A stretch of 64,000 nt of DNA, taken from Prorocentrum cordatum (taxonomy: Eukaryota; Sar; Dinophyceae; Prorocentrales; Prorocentraceae). Below the pieces are notes generated by a model. That model did not search any database, had not been told where the DNA came from, and worked only from the letters and a program-made list of their open reading frames with translations. Shown here one piece after another: positions 31,801 to 44,663 of the stretch. Every line of letters begins with the position of its first letter. Position 1 is the first letter of the stretch. Location of the stretch: the NCBI GenBank assembly GCA_963575745.1, contig CAUYUJ010017782.1:639678-703677 (forward strand). Direction: 5' to 3'. Made by a program: the position numbers and the translations under genes.

Positions 31801-31868
31801 CAGTAGTAGTAGTAGTGGTGGTGGTGGTGGTGGTGGTGGCAGTAATAGTAGTATCAGTAGCAGTAATG
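31384..31868. repeat. (GTA)n triplet array, about 480 bp
   Basis: Almost uninterrupted AGT/GTA triplets, with occasional GTC, GTG and GCA variants and a GGT block at 31,815-31,840. Apparent poly-Val and poly-Thr frames are artefacts. Confidence 0.95.
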
Positions 31869-31979
31869 TACATACGTCTATCCATAACAGTACTACTACT
31901 AAGAATATGACTATCAGTGTTTTGATTTGTAAAAGAATACTAATATTAGCAAGACTAGTAATATTATTAAATTTAATAG

Positions 31980-32330
31980 TACTGATGATGATGCTGATGA
32001 TACTGATGATGATGATGCTGATGATGATGCTGATGATGACGATGATGATGATACTAATATTACTAATAATACCACTAATAATATGGATATTAAGTATATT
32101 AATAAAAGGAGGAGGAGAAGGAGGAGGAAGAAGAGCAGGAGGAAGAGGAGGAGGAGGAAGGCAGGAGGAACGCGGGGGCCGTCTTGTCAAATCGAGGACC
32201 CCATTCCACAGGATGGTCGGGTAATACCAGCGAGGAGGAGGAGGAGGAGATGGAGGAGGAGGAGGAGGAGAAGGAGGAGGAGGAGGAACGGGAGGACGGG
32301 AGGAGCAGAAAGATGAAGAGGACTTGAGGA
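31980..32330. repeat. GAT and GGA tracts around a short dispersed element
   Basis: GAT-rich 31,985-32,060, GGA-rich 32,106-32,165 and 32,231-32,300. Between them 32,168-32,224 (GTCAAATCGAGGACCCCATTCCACAGGATGG) is a copy of a short dispersed sequence also found near 53,632-53,712 (minus) and 60,001-60,060 (plus). Confidence 0.75.
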
Positions 32331-33940
32331 GTGAATTGTTGAGGCCTTCGGAAGTGTCTCATTTGCAGAATGTGCGATGTTTTTCTGGAAGGCTCTGGGG
32401 CTTTCTTAGGGCGCTGTTGAAGCTTTCTTGTGCTCTCTTTGGACCTGCCGAATCTGTTAGGACCACCCTGGAGGACATCGATCAGAGAGGGGGGTCCTAA
32501 ATTGCGGCCCGCCCCAGTCGGGTCCCGACAGATCGCCTTTTCGGGTCCTCTTGGAAGGCTCCTGGGGCGAGCGATCTTGGGCGCCCCTGGGGCCTTTTTG
32601 GAGACCCTCTGGGCAGCTCTCGGGGCCCTCTTGGGCGGTCTTGGACTCATTTTTCAAGGCCGCAGCCCATGCTCGCCAGGCAAAACATACACATACGGTA
32701 GTCAACATGTAACATCCTCAGCTGTTTGGCGTGGTTGGTTTCGCGTTTCGGTATTGTTGGCGGGCGCTCCGGCTCCTTGTGCCTCTCTTGGGGCAGTGTT
32801 TGGGGTCTTTTGAGGCACGCATGGTGCAAGTGGACCATGTTATGCCCTTTTGCAGGCCCCCTGAATGTATCTTGGGCCATCTTGGAACCATCCTGGCCTA
32901 ACAGCTTCCCAAGGATGCGCTCTGGCGCATGCTGCATCCCTGAACCTGGCCCTGGCCCGCTCGGTACGAGAAAGCGGCGCGGAGTGGCACTGCCCCTCTG
33001 TGGCAAACGAGAGACCGCCTCCTGCAGCAACGACGGGGGGCCTTCGGGGCCGTCTCGGACTCCCGTTTGGGCTCCTCTTTGGGCTCTCTTGGGCGATCTT
33101 GGAGTGACATTGAGGCCTCAGATCCCCGGCGGAAGCGTAAATGTGAGAAGGCGGACATTATCGAAAAATCTGAAGTGGTTCACAGCCTCTCGGAGGTATG
33201 GCCAGAATGCGCTGCGGCTGCTCGCAACCGTCTTGGGGCAGCCTTGGGCCTTCTTGGAGGCATGCTGGAAGCCATCTTTGACCACCGCAGGCCACCTTGC
33301 GCCGTCTCGGAGGTAGTCCTGCTCCATCTTGACCCCGCTGGCGGCCCTCTGTGGGCCCTCCTGGCCAAAGAGGGCCGCCCGACACCTCGCAGGGGGGGGC
33401 GTGAAGACCCAGGGCAACGGAGCCGGCGTGTCGCGACCCCGCCCTGGCCTCGGCAGCGCAAGCCCGTGCGAGATGGCCTCCAGGATGGCCTCCAAGACTG
33501 CACACGATGGACCTGGTCCCAAATGGCGCCCTCCACGCATCAACGAGGCCCTGACCCGCCACAAGGCGGCCCGAGGTGGCCGTGCAGCGTGCTGAGGATT
33601 GCCCCGAGAGGCCAGCGATTGTCGAAATGGTCGAACGCTTCAGGTTCCGATATTTTCTACCTTGACCCTCTTTCTCTTCCGATAGGCCCTCGGGAGCTCA
33701 ATCCGATTTCAAGATCGCCCAAGAGACCTCCAGGGCGGGCCCCGCGGGGGCCCAAGACGTCCCCAGGAGCCCCTAAGAGGACCCCAAGAGGCCCCACTCC
33801 AAACCGGCAGCAACGTCTAGCGTCCTCGTGGCTGCACAGGCCCAAAACGGGCCCAGGAAGATTCAAGCGGCTCCAGGAGGCCCTCACATAACCCCCAACG
33901 TGCCTAAACGTAGCCCCAAACAAGGCCCACGACTGTTCAA
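32331..33940. other. GC-rich dispersed repeat DNA, no gene recognised
   Basis: Blocks such as CTTGGGGCC, GGGCCTTCTTGG and GGGCGATCTTGG recur here and at 47,090-47,750, 56,200-56,540 and 61,000-61,370. The segment GGAGGACATCGATCAGAGAG (~32,470) resembles GGAGGTGATCGATCAAAGGA (~56,470), so at least part is one dispersed family. Overlapping frames of 80-270 codons on both strands show no domain. Confidence 0.5.
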
Positions 33941-35820
33941 AAGGGCTTGAACATCAATTTGAGGCTCCCCTCAACAAGGATTTTCGCCTGCGCCGCGTCT
34001 TTCTCTCCGCGGCTGGCCAGGGGCGGCAACCGCGCCAGATTGCCAGCCCACATCCAGTCCACAGCTAGGAGGGGAAGTGTTGCGATGTGGGGAAGGAGAA
34101 GGGTTGAACCGCTTGCGAAGCGGAAGAAGTGAGTTGAATGAGGAATCTGTCTGAACCACCCCAGCCCAGAGGGCTGGTGGATTTACGTGTTTTTGTGTTG
34201 AAGATTTCGTACCAACCTGGGCGATGTACTGTCATGCGCTAGGGCTTCTACCCGCGGAAGCAGTTCGGTATGGTTGCCTCAGCTTCGGCCAGTTGGGCCT
34301 GCAAGCTTCATAGTGTTGGAAAGCAAGGGTACCCCCGCCTCCTCTCGCTGTTTTGTGACGTAACGCTTCGACTACTGCCAGTTTTCACAACTTGCCTTCT
34401 TGTGAGCTTCTCGGTGTGATTTGTGATTCAGCGTCTTCGGATGTCGTGGGAGTTTATCATTATGTTTGTTTTGGATTTCTGGCTCAAGCTGCCCAGCTGT
34501 CCAGAGTCAAGGGTTGCTCTCTTCCGATCCGCTGCAGACAGGTGGGGCTGTCAGTTTCAGGCATGGTGATAAGTCGGGAAGTCGCGGAAACATATAAGCC
34601 TGTTGGGGAGAGTCGTGTGTATGTGTTGATGTAGAGTGGGACCGGGGAATCGGCAGGACATGTGACACGAGCTTGTGGAACAGAGGGAACTGCTTGGTTC
34701 AGATGCGTGCCGTAATGGGGTATGATTGTATCAAGGAGGCCTTGCAGAGAACTCGGACGTTGTGACCATCGCTTTCGCGATACCTCAGCATGTGGAGGAG
34801 GAGCAGGCACCGGATAATGGTAGTGGTGTGCAGCGGAACAGGCAGAGTATCAGGGGCAGTGCCGAGGTATACCGGTCGTGACCATGTTTTCGTACCCGTC
34901 CCTTGCAATGCTGCGCGGCCCGCGCTTCTCCCAGTGTGGGGCCTAGAAGCAATGCGGCACCTTGCGTTGGCATGACGCGGCTGTGCACTGTGACGGGTTG
35001 GCGAGATCAATCGGTACCACAGTGCCACCAGGATTCGATACATTCGTGGGGGGCTATTGTTTGCTGCGCACCGCGCCTCTGTGCATGCGTGTACGTGCTT
35101 GCTTGCAGTCGTGGACGTTTGTGTGTGTGTGTGTGAATGTGTGTGCGTGTGCTTGTTTTTGATCTCCCTCGCCGTCAACGATTGGCTGTTGCCTCCGCCT
35201 ATCCTGCGCTTCGCGTGCCCTCTGTTGCTACGCGTATTCTCGGCGGCTGGACTGTACATTCCACATCGGGTCACGCGCCCCGTGCTTTCTGCTTGAAGAT
35301 GTGCGCGTGTTTCGCTTGCAATTGTTAGTAGTACTGCTTGCGCAGGTTTCTGTCACGTCAGCAGGGCAGCAGTGCTACCTAGCCCAGAACACGAGTCTAG
35401 AGCATCGCGTCTTGTAGATATGGCGCGGACCATAGGCTCAGCTTGATGCCGTCCCTCATCTACCCCGTCGCCCCCTCCCCTCCCCCTCTCTGTGGAACCG
35501 GTATCTACGACTCGCAAGCGCCATTGCCCGAGTCGTTCCTTCCTGCTCCGTTCATCTTTTCACACTTGCTGCCCTCGAAGGGCTTGCCTGTCGGACCGTC
35601 GGCGCGACGCCCACCCAGTCTCGCTCGCCGCCTCGCCCCTGCCTCTGCGTGCACCTCCGCCTCCCGCCCTCCCGCCGAGGCCAAAGGTTGCGCAGTGCGA
35701 GGGCGGAGGCGGCGACGGCACCTTCATGGGCCAAGGCCCCCGTCCCCGGAAGGAGGAGGACGGTGACGAAGACGAGAGAAGGGCGATGGAGAGGGAAAGG
35801 GAGAGGGAACGGACGAGGAG
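33941..35820. other. Low-repeat stretch, no gene recognised
   Basis: Less repetitive than its surroundings. It has only short overlapping frames, a (GT)n run at about 35,117-35,150, and an inverted repeat at 34,156-34,180 listed separately. No protein domain or RNA gene was recognised. Confidence 0.4.
34156..34180. repeat. Dispersed hairpin, copy 1
   Basis: CCACC-CC-AGCCC-AGA-GGGCT-GGTGG, followed by ATTT. Related hairpins occur at 56,703-56,727 and 60,163-60,187 with the outer CCACC/GGTGG stem kept. Confidence 0.7.
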
Positions 35821-36660
35821 GAGGACCAGTGTAAACCCAAGACTCCTCAATGATGTTGGGATATGCCCCCTTTCCAAGTTCCCTCCTCATAGGTCCCACC
35901 CAGGGATCCAACTCCACTGAGGGAAGGGCCCCGTTGGGAGACAGCCGGGTGAAAACCCTGAAGTGGGCCACAACACAATTCCCAGGACTTCAACGACACG
36001 AGTCAACCTGAGTATTGCGTCTTGGTGGTCCTGAGTCGTGCCAGAACATCACTCCTGGGATTTTTAACACCCCGAATCAACGTAACTGTTGCGCCCATAC
36101 AATCCTAAATCATTTGAAACTTCGTTAGTGGATGGTTAGCCATGAGAACCAGTAACACTTTTTTTGGGGGAACGAATGTGCGCGGCGCTACCTCAATCCG
36201 TGAAGCTCTGGCCGCCATTTTTTTCGAAGAATGTGCGCGGCGCTAAGGCGAGAGCTACATCTTGAAAACGACCCGCCCACAATCCGTGAAACTCTGGCAC
36301 ATTTTTAGAACGAGTGCGCGCGGCGCTAAAGCGAGAGCCACATTTTGAAAACGACTTGCCCTCAATCCGTGCAACCCTTACAAGTGCTTAAAGCGAATAT
36401 GCGCGGCGCTTCGGCGAGAGCCACATTTTGAAATCGACCCGCCCTCAAACCGTGAAGCTCCTGCAAATTAAAAAAACGAATGTGCGCGGCGCTACGGCGA
36501 TAGCTACTTTTTGAAAACCACCCTTCGTCGACCTGTGAAACTGTTGCCAGTTCCAAGCTTCAGGCTCATAAGTGGTACTTAAGCCGGGCTCAGGTGAAAC
36601 GCCCGGCCCGCCGTTCCGACCGGCAGCGGGGTGCGACCGGGACGAGTTAAGGAATGGAGG
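35820..36660. repeat. Composite repeat, copy 2
   Basis: The head AGTGTAAACCCAAGACTCC follows a GGA-rich stretch. The ~340 bp unique part, about four to five ~83 bp units (36,178-36,530) and the tail GGCTCATAAGTGG...CGCCCGGCCCGCC...GTGCGACCGGGA lead into (GGA)n at about 36,655. Confidence 0.8.
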
Positions 36661-37620
36661 AGGAGGAGGAGGAGGTCTAGTGTAAACCCAATACTCATCA
36701 TCAATGTTGGAAATCAGAGTTCCCCCAAGTTTCCTCTTCATAGGCCCCTACGTGGGTTCATGTCCACTTGGCGGAAGTGCCCCGTTGGGGAAAAACCGTG
36801 TGACAATCTTGACGGGTGTCAAAACACCGTTCTCACGATAACGACACGAGTCGCTCTGATTGTTGCGTCTTGATGATCCTGAGATGTGCCAGAATATCAT
36901 TTACCATTCTTGGGACGAATACCACGAATCCACGTAACCTTTGCGCTCTGTCAGTCCTGAATCGCTCGAAGACATCATTTGTGGAAGGTTAACCATGCGA
37001 ACTAGTAGAACTCCTGCAATTTCTTGGAGCGAATGTGCGTGGCGCAAAGGCGAGAGCCACATGTAGACAAGGAGCTCCCTTCAACCCGTTAAACTTTTGC
37101 TGTGTTTTTTTCAAAACGTGCGGCGCTAAGGCGAGAGCCACGTTTTGAAAATGAGCCGCCCTCCAATTTGTACAGCTTTAGCCATTAAAACAAAACGAAT
37201 GTGTGTGGCTTTAGGGCGAGCGCCACATTTGGTAAACAACCCGCCCTCAATCCGTGAAGCTCTGGCTTTTTTTTTCGGGAGAGTGTGCGCGGCGCTAAGG
37301 CGAGAGCCGCACATTGAAAGCGACCTGCCCTCCATCCATGAAGCTTGTGCAATTTGTTGAAACGAACGTGCGCGGCGCCAAGGCGAGAGCCACATTTTGG
37401 AAGCGATCCGCCCTCAAACCGTGAAGCTCCTGCACATTTAAAAACTAATGTGCGCGGCGCTACGGCGAGAGCCACATTTTGAAAACCACCCTTCATCGTG
37501 CGAAACTGTGGTCAGTTTTCAGCTTCAGGCTCACAAGTGACAGAGAAATATAAAAAGCGCCCAGCTCGCCCTTCCGACAGGCTTCGGGTGCGACAGGAAT
37601 GCAGGAGGAGGAGGAGGGCG
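36661..37620. repeat. Composite repeat, copy 3, in tandem with copy 2
   Basis: (GGA)n, then CTAGTGTAAACCCAATACTC, the unique part with CCCAAGTTTCCTCTTCATAGG, about six ~83 bp units (37,030-37,490), the tail GCTTCAGGCTCACAAGTG...GTGCGACAGGAATGC and (GGA)n at about 37,600. Copies 2 and 3 share the (GGA)n between them. Confidence 0.8.
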
Positions 37621-37747
37621 GAGGAAAAGAGGCCGGGGGATTGTGGAGTCCCTGTGGGTTTCAGACGATGTTTTACGATCTTTCACGTTGCTCCTCATCA
37701 TTATTCTGATATTTCCTCTCTCGCTTTCTCTCTCTCTCTCTCAATCT

Positions 37748-40372
37748 CTCCCACTCCCATTCCCATGCCCATTCCCATTCCCATTCCCAATACCATTACC
37801 ATTACCATTCCCATCTCCAGTCCCATTCCCATTCACATTACCATTACCATTACCTCTACCTTTATCTTTACCTTTACATTTACCATTACCATTACCATTA
37901 CCATGGCCATTACAATTGCCATTGTCATTGCCATTGCCATTCCCATTGCCGTTGCCATTGCCATTACCAGTGCCGTTGCCATTGCCATTGTATTGCCATT
38001 GCCAGTCGCCACCCCGTTACCATTACCGTTACCATTACCGTTACCATCACCATTCCCATTACCATTAGACACTACCATTATCATTGCCATTACCATTAGC
38101 ATTACCAACACCATTGCCATTACCATTACCATTACCATTACCATTACCGCTGCCATCACCATTACAATCTCCATTCCCATCACCATTGCCATTACCGTTA
38201 CCGTTACCAGTACCGTTTCCATTACCATTGCCATTACCATTGCCATTATCATTACCATTACCACTACCATTTCCATTCCCGTTCCCGTTCCAATTACCAC
38301 TACGATTCCCATTCCCATTCTCATCCCCATTACCATTACCATTACCATTACCATGACCATGACCATTACCATTACCATTGACATGGCCATTGCTATTGCC
38401 ATTGCCATTGCCGTTGCCATTCCCATTGCCATTGCCATTGCCATTACCATTACCATTACCATTGCCATCGCCGTTGCCATTGCCATTGCCAGTCGCTACC
38501 CCGTTACCATTGCCATAACCATTACCATTACCGTTACCGTCACCATTACCATTCCCAGTACCATTACCATTACCTCTGTCATTGCCATTACCATTACCAT
38601 TGCCATTGCCATTGCCATTCGCCACTACCATTACCATTGCCATTCGCCACTACCATTACCATTACCATTGCCATTGCCATTGCCATTCGCCACTACCATT
38701 ACCATTTCCAGTACCATTACCATTCCGATTCACATTCCCATTCCCAATACCATTACCATTACCATTACCATTACAACTGCCATTGCCATTGCCATTACCA
38801 TTACCATTACCATTACCATTACCATTACCATTACCATTACCTCTACCTTTACTTGTACCCTTACCCTTACCATTCCCATTTCCGTTACCACTATCACTGC
38901 CATTCCCATTCCCGTTCTCATTCACATTCCCATTCCCATTCACATTCCCATTCCCGTTCCCATTCCCATTCGCATTACCATTACCATTACCATTGCCATT
39001 GCCATGGCCATTACCATTGCCATTGCCATTGCCATTGCCATTGCCATTGCCATTACCATTGCCGTTGCCATTGTTATTGCCATTGCCATTGTCAATCGCT
39101 ACCCCGTTACCACTATCATTACCGTTACCAGTACCAGTACCATTACCATTACCTCTGTCATTACCATTACCATTCGCATTGCCATTGCCATTGCCATTAG
39201 CCACTACCATTACCATTGCCAGTACCATTTCCATTGCCATTGCCATTCCCATGACCATTACCATTACCATTATCATTTCCATTACCATTACCATTACTTT
39301 GACCTCTACCTTTACCTTTACCCTTACCCTTATCATCCCCATTTCCGTTACCACTACCACTACCATTTCCATTCCCGTTCCCATTCCCATTCCCATTCAC
39401 ATTCCCATTCCCGTTCCCAGTCCCACTACCATTGCCATTACCATTACACTTACCATTGCCGTTGCCATTGCCATGGCCATTATCATTGTCATTGCCATTG
39501 CCATTGCCAATCCCATTGTCATTGTCATTACCATTACTGTTGCCATTGTCATTGTCATTGCCATTGCCAATCGCTACCCCGTTACCATTAACATTACCGT
39601 TACCATTACCAGTACCATTACCAATACCTCTGTGATTATCATTACCATTACCATTACCATTGCCATTGCCATTGCCATTGCCATTGCCATTGCCATTCGC
39701 CACTACCATTACCATTGCCAGTACCATTTCCATTCCCATTCCCATTCCCATTCCCATTCCCATTCCCATTACCATTACCATTACCATTACCAGTCCCATT
39801 ACCATTACCATTACCACTATCATTACCATTGCCATTACCACTACCATTACCGCTGCCATTACCATTAGAATGCCCATTCTCATTCCCATTCCCATTCCCA
39901 ATACCATTACCATTTCCATTCCCATTACCATTACCATTACCATTACCAGTGCCATTACCATTACCACTACCACTATCATTTCCATTCCCGTTCCCGTTCC
40001 CATTCCCACTCCCATTCCCATTACCATTACCATTACCATTACCATTGCCTCTGCCATTGCCATTGCCATTACCAGTACCATTACCTGTACCTCTACCTTT
40101 ACCTTTACCCTTACCATTACCATTGCCACGGCCATTACCATTGCCATTGCCATTGTCATTGCCATTCCCATTGCCATTGTCATTGCCATTACCATTACCA
40201 TTTCCGTTGCCATTGCCATTGTCATTGCCTCGCTACCCCGTTACCACTATCATTACCGTAACCATTACCAGTACCATTACCATTACCATTACCACTATCA
40301 TTACCATTACCATTACCGTTACCATTACCATTGCCATTGCTATTGCCATTGCCATTGCCATTGCCATTCGAG
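37748..40372. repeat. (CCATTN)n hexamer array, 2.6 kb, with higher-order structure
   Basis: The unit is CCATTA, CCATTG or CCATTC, with point variants. Two marker motifs recur: CTACCCCGTTACC-like at about 38,010, 38,492, 39,098, 39,570 and 40,232, and CCTCTACCTTTA-like at about 37,852, 38,842, 39,304 and 40,090. Frames of up to ~700 codons with no stop (Ile-Thr, Pro-Leu, Met-Ala, Gly-Asn) are by-products of the hexamer. Confidence 0.9.
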
Positions 40373-40520
40373 GATTTCAGTAGGAATCATTCAGTGGAGG
40401 GTTTCAGTAGGAATCCACATGTGGAGGATTTCAGTAGGAATCATTCAGTGGAGGGTTTCGATAGGAACCCTTCTGTCGAGGATTTCACTGTGAATCCTTC
40501 TTATGGGGGCGTTCAATAGG
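40373..40520. repeat. ~30 bp tandem repeat, five units
   Basis: GAGGATTTCAGTAGGAATC and variants repeat at ~30 bp from about 40,372 to 40,520, directly after the hexamer array. Alternate units are more alike (CATTCAGTGGAGGG twice), suggesting a 60 bp dimer. Confidence 0.8.
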
Positions 40521-41699
40521 AATCCTTCTAGGGGGGAGGGCAGATGTGGCCACGTCGCATTCCTTGTTTTTTTTCTCCTGGCGTTCCCACCCCCCAAGAA
40601 AAACAAAACACATGTTTTTTTCCTGGGGGGGAGGGGGGGGGGGGCGCCAGGAGAAGAAAGCAAAAGGCAGAGAGGTAGGAGGAGGGGGAGAGGGAGGAGG
40701 CGGAGGAGGAGGAGGAGGAGGCGGAGGAGGAGGAGGAGGACGACACAGAGCAGAGTTTGCACAGAAACAGTCGCGAACTCAGCGCGAAAGCCTCGCGCGC
40801 GCGCTTTGGAACCACAGGGACTCCACAATCCCCCGTTCTCGAGGAAGAGGAGGAGGCGGAGGAGGGAGGAGGAGGGAGGAGGAGGGAGGAGGAGGGAGGA
40901 GGAGGAGGAGGGAGGAGGAGGGAGGAGGATGGAGGAGGAGGGAGGGAGGAGGAGGAAGAACTTCCACCGTCTTTTCCGTGTACTGATGCGCGACGGCGGG
41001 CTCCACTACACGGGCTACCTTCGCGAGAGGGGCAATGCCGCTTGAGGACTCACTGGAGGCCAGGTCCTGCGAGGAGGGCGAGCACCGCCACGGCCACGGC
41101 GCCCGCGGGGTTGCTGCCGAGTGTGTTCCTGGTTCCCGGTCTCCTGGGGAGGCCCATTTGGCCTCTGGAGCACGCTCCCTACAAGGCCCAGAGGGCCCCA
41201 CGGGTTCCCAAACTGGGGGAACGCCGTGGGGGTCGAGGGTGACCGCGTTTCGCGTGTCGCGACCTGGGCAGGGGAGCTGTCCTTATGCAGGGCGGCGGCG
41301 CGGGCGTGCGAAGAGAGAACCTCGTGTCGAGCATCACGGGGGCGCGACGCGCGAAGCTAGGCGACCCAGAAGAGGCTGGGGCACCGTAGGCATGGACCAC
41401 CTTCGGCAACCTTCGACCCAAGGGGGGGCCGGGCCCTCCTGAATTGCTAGGGGGAGGGGGGGGGAACGGGCGGCGGTGAGGAAACTCGGCGGGATGGTCC
41501 CCTGCCTCGCCCTCCTGCTTTCCTCGCGAGCCCGTGGTGGAGGCGGAGGGAAGGAGGGAGCCAACTGTGGAGTCTGGGAGACACAAGGAGGAAACGCTGG
41601 GGGCACCTCGGGGCACGGACCACCTCTGACAACCTGCGAAGCGAGAGAAAAGCACCACGCCCCGCCAGGGGCGGAGGCGGGGAAAAGCATGAAGACGAT
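40521..41699. other. GGA tracts and GC-rich sequence, no gene recognised
   Basis: GGA-rich 40,676-40,742 and 40,843-40,962. An inverted GTTTTTTTCCTGGG / CCCAAGAAAAACAAAAC-type pairing lies near 40,590-40,625. From 40,970 to 41,690 the sequence is GC-rich with overlapping frames but no recognised domain. Confidence 0.45.
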
Positions 41700-41728
41700 G
41701 AGGGCGGAGGAGGAGGAGTAGGAGGAAG

Positions 41729-41759
<31 letters not shown>

Positions 41760-41897
41760 GGAGGAGGAGGAGGAGGAGAGCGGAGGAGGAGAAGGAGGAG
41801 GAGGAGGAGCGGATGATCATCATTATTCTGATGATGCTGCTGCCAATGATACTGATAATCATGCAGATGCTGATGCTGATGATTCTGCTGATGATAC

Positions 41898-41955
<58 letters not shown>

Positions 41956-42976
41956 ACTGATGATGATGATACTGATGACACTGATGATGATGATACTGAT
42001 GATGATGATGCTGATGCTGATGATGATGATGCTGCTGATGGTGATGTTGATGCTGATGTTGCTGCTGATGATGATTATGATGGGAATGCTCGTGTTGATG
42101 GAAATGATAATGATGCTGATGATGCTGATGATGCTGATGCTGATGATGATGCTGATGCTGATGCTGATGATGATGCTGCTGATGATGGTGATGGCGCTGA
42201 TGATGATGACGAAGATGATGCTGGTGATGATAATGCTGGAATTGATGGTGATGATAACGATGCTGGTGATGCTGATCCTGATGATGCTGATGCTGATGCT
42301 GATGCTGATGTTGCTGATAGTGATGCTGATGATGCTGATGATGATGCTGATGATGATGGTGATGGTGCTGATGCTGATGACGAAGATGGTGATTCTGCTG
42401 ATCATGATGCTTGTGATGCTGATTCAGGTGATGATTCTGATGATGCTGATGATGATGATGCTGATGCTGATGATGCTGATGAGGATGATGATGATTGTGG
42501 TGGTGGTGGCGGTTTTGATGATGATGCTGATGGTGACGATGATGCTGTTTATATTGACGATGCTACGTATTTTTAAATACGTATCCGTATCATCCTTATC
42601 ACTATTATAATGAGGCTGATAGTGATGCTGACTACCATGATGATGCTGACGATGATGATGCTGATGATGATGCTGATGATGACGAAGGCGTTTCTGACGG
42701 TGATGATGCTGCTGCTGCTGATGATGATGCCCATGCTGATGGCTCTGATGTTGATGCTGTTGATGACGATGCTGCTGCTGATGCTGATGATGTTGTTGAG
42801 CCTGCTCATTCTGATGATTCTGATGATGATGCTGATGATGCTAACGATGCTGATGGTGATGATGATGCTGTTGATGATGACGCTGATAATGTTGAGGATG
42901 CTGACGCTGATTATGATGCTACTGATGATACTGATGCAGATGCTGATGATGATGCTGATTATTGTGATGATGATGC

Positions 42977-43008
<32 letters not shown>

Positions 43009-43255
43009 CTACTTATGATGGTGATGATGATGGTGATGATGATGATGCTGATGATGAGGCTGATGATTATGATGAAGCTGATGATAATGATGATAATGCT
43101 GATGATGCTGATGATGATGCTTATTCTGATTATGATGAGGCTGTTGTTGTTGATGATGATGATGCTGATGCTGATGACGATGAGGATGCTGACGATGCTG
43201 ATGTCAATGATTCGACTGATGCTGATGCTGATTCTGCTGCTAATGAGGATGATGT

Positions 43256-43311
<56 letters not shown>

Positions 43312-43382
43312 CTGAGGATGAGGTTTATGATGCTGCTGATGATGATGATGGTGACGATGATGATGATGACGATGACGATGAC

Positions 43383-43420
<38 letters not shown>

Positions 43421-43860
43421 CGATGATGATGTTGATGATGATGATGCTGATGATGATGCTGATGATGATGCTGCGGATGCTGATGCTGATGATGATGACG
43501 ATGATGATGTCGATGCGGATGAGTGTGCTGACGCTGCTGATGATGATGGGGAGGAGGAGCAGCAGGAGGAGGATGAGGGGGAGGAGAAGGAGGATAATGA
43601 GGAGGAGGAGGAGGAAGAAGAGGAGCCGGAACAGGAGGAGGAGGAGCAGGAGGAGGAGGAGGAGGAGGAACAGAAACAGGAGGAGGCGGAGGAGGAGGAG
43701 GAGGAGGAAGAGAAGGAGGAAGAGGAGGAGGAGGAGGAAGAGGAGAAGGAGGAGGAGGAGGAGGATCAGGAGGAGGATGGAGGAGGGGGAGGAGGAGGAG
43801 GAGGAGGAGGAGGAGGAGGAGGAGGAGGAGGAGGAAGCTGAGGCGGAGGAGGAGGATGAA
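41700..43860. repeat. GAT/GCT triplet arrays ending in (GGA)n
   Basis: GAT-rich triplets from 41,729, with a short GGA block (41,758-41,812), continuing to 42,560. After ~50 bp (42,565-42,610) they restart to about 43,545. Variation is mostly at the middle position of G-N-T (GAT, GCT, GGT, GTT). GGA follows at 43,550-43,858. Open frames of up to ~400 codons are artefacts. Confidence 0.95.
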
Positions 43861-44592
43861 GAGTGACAAGGAGGAGGCGCAAGAGGATGGGGGGGGGGAT
43901 CAGGAGGAAGAGTATGAGGAGGCGTAGGAGGATGAGGAGGATGAGGATGATGAGGATGATGAGCATGAGGAGGAGGATGAGGAAGAGGAGGAGGTGGATG
44001 ATTAGGAGGCGGAGGATCAAGGTGATGATGATGCTGACGAGGATGATGATGCTGATGATGACGATGATGATGATGCTGATGATGATTATGCTGATGGTGA
44101 TTATGATGATGATGATGCTGATGATGATGATGATGATGGAGATGTTGATGCTTATGATGACGATCATGATGATGCTGATGATGACGATGGTGGTGGCGAT
44201 GATGATAATGACGACGATGATGATGACGATGATAATCATGCTGCTGCTGATGATGATGATGCTGATGATGATGATGACGATGACGGTGGTGGTAATGGTG
44301 ATGATGATGCTGACGCTGATGACGATGGTGATACTAGTGATGTTGTTGTTGGTGACGGTGATGAGGCTAAAGATGCTGATGATGATTATGATGCTGATGT
44401 TGACGATGACGACGATGACGGAGATGATGATGTTGTTGATGATGATGTTGAGGTTGACGACGACGGTGATGATGATGGTGCTGATGCTGCTGCTGATGAT
44501 GCTGATGATGATGATGATGATGCTGATGCTGATGCTGATGCCGATGCTGCTGATGATGCTGTTGATGTTGATGTTGATGTTGATGCTGATGC

Positions 44593-44663
<71 letters not shown>

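Noticed and set aside
34480-34488. TGGCTCAAG as a relic of the dinoflagellate spliced leader
   Set aside because: Only nine bases match, and the preceding bases do not fit the leader. A match this short is expected by chance in 64 kb.
37498-39591. 697-codon ORF in the CCATTN array
   Set aside because: All phases of the hexamer are open on both strands. There is no non-repetitive coding segment.
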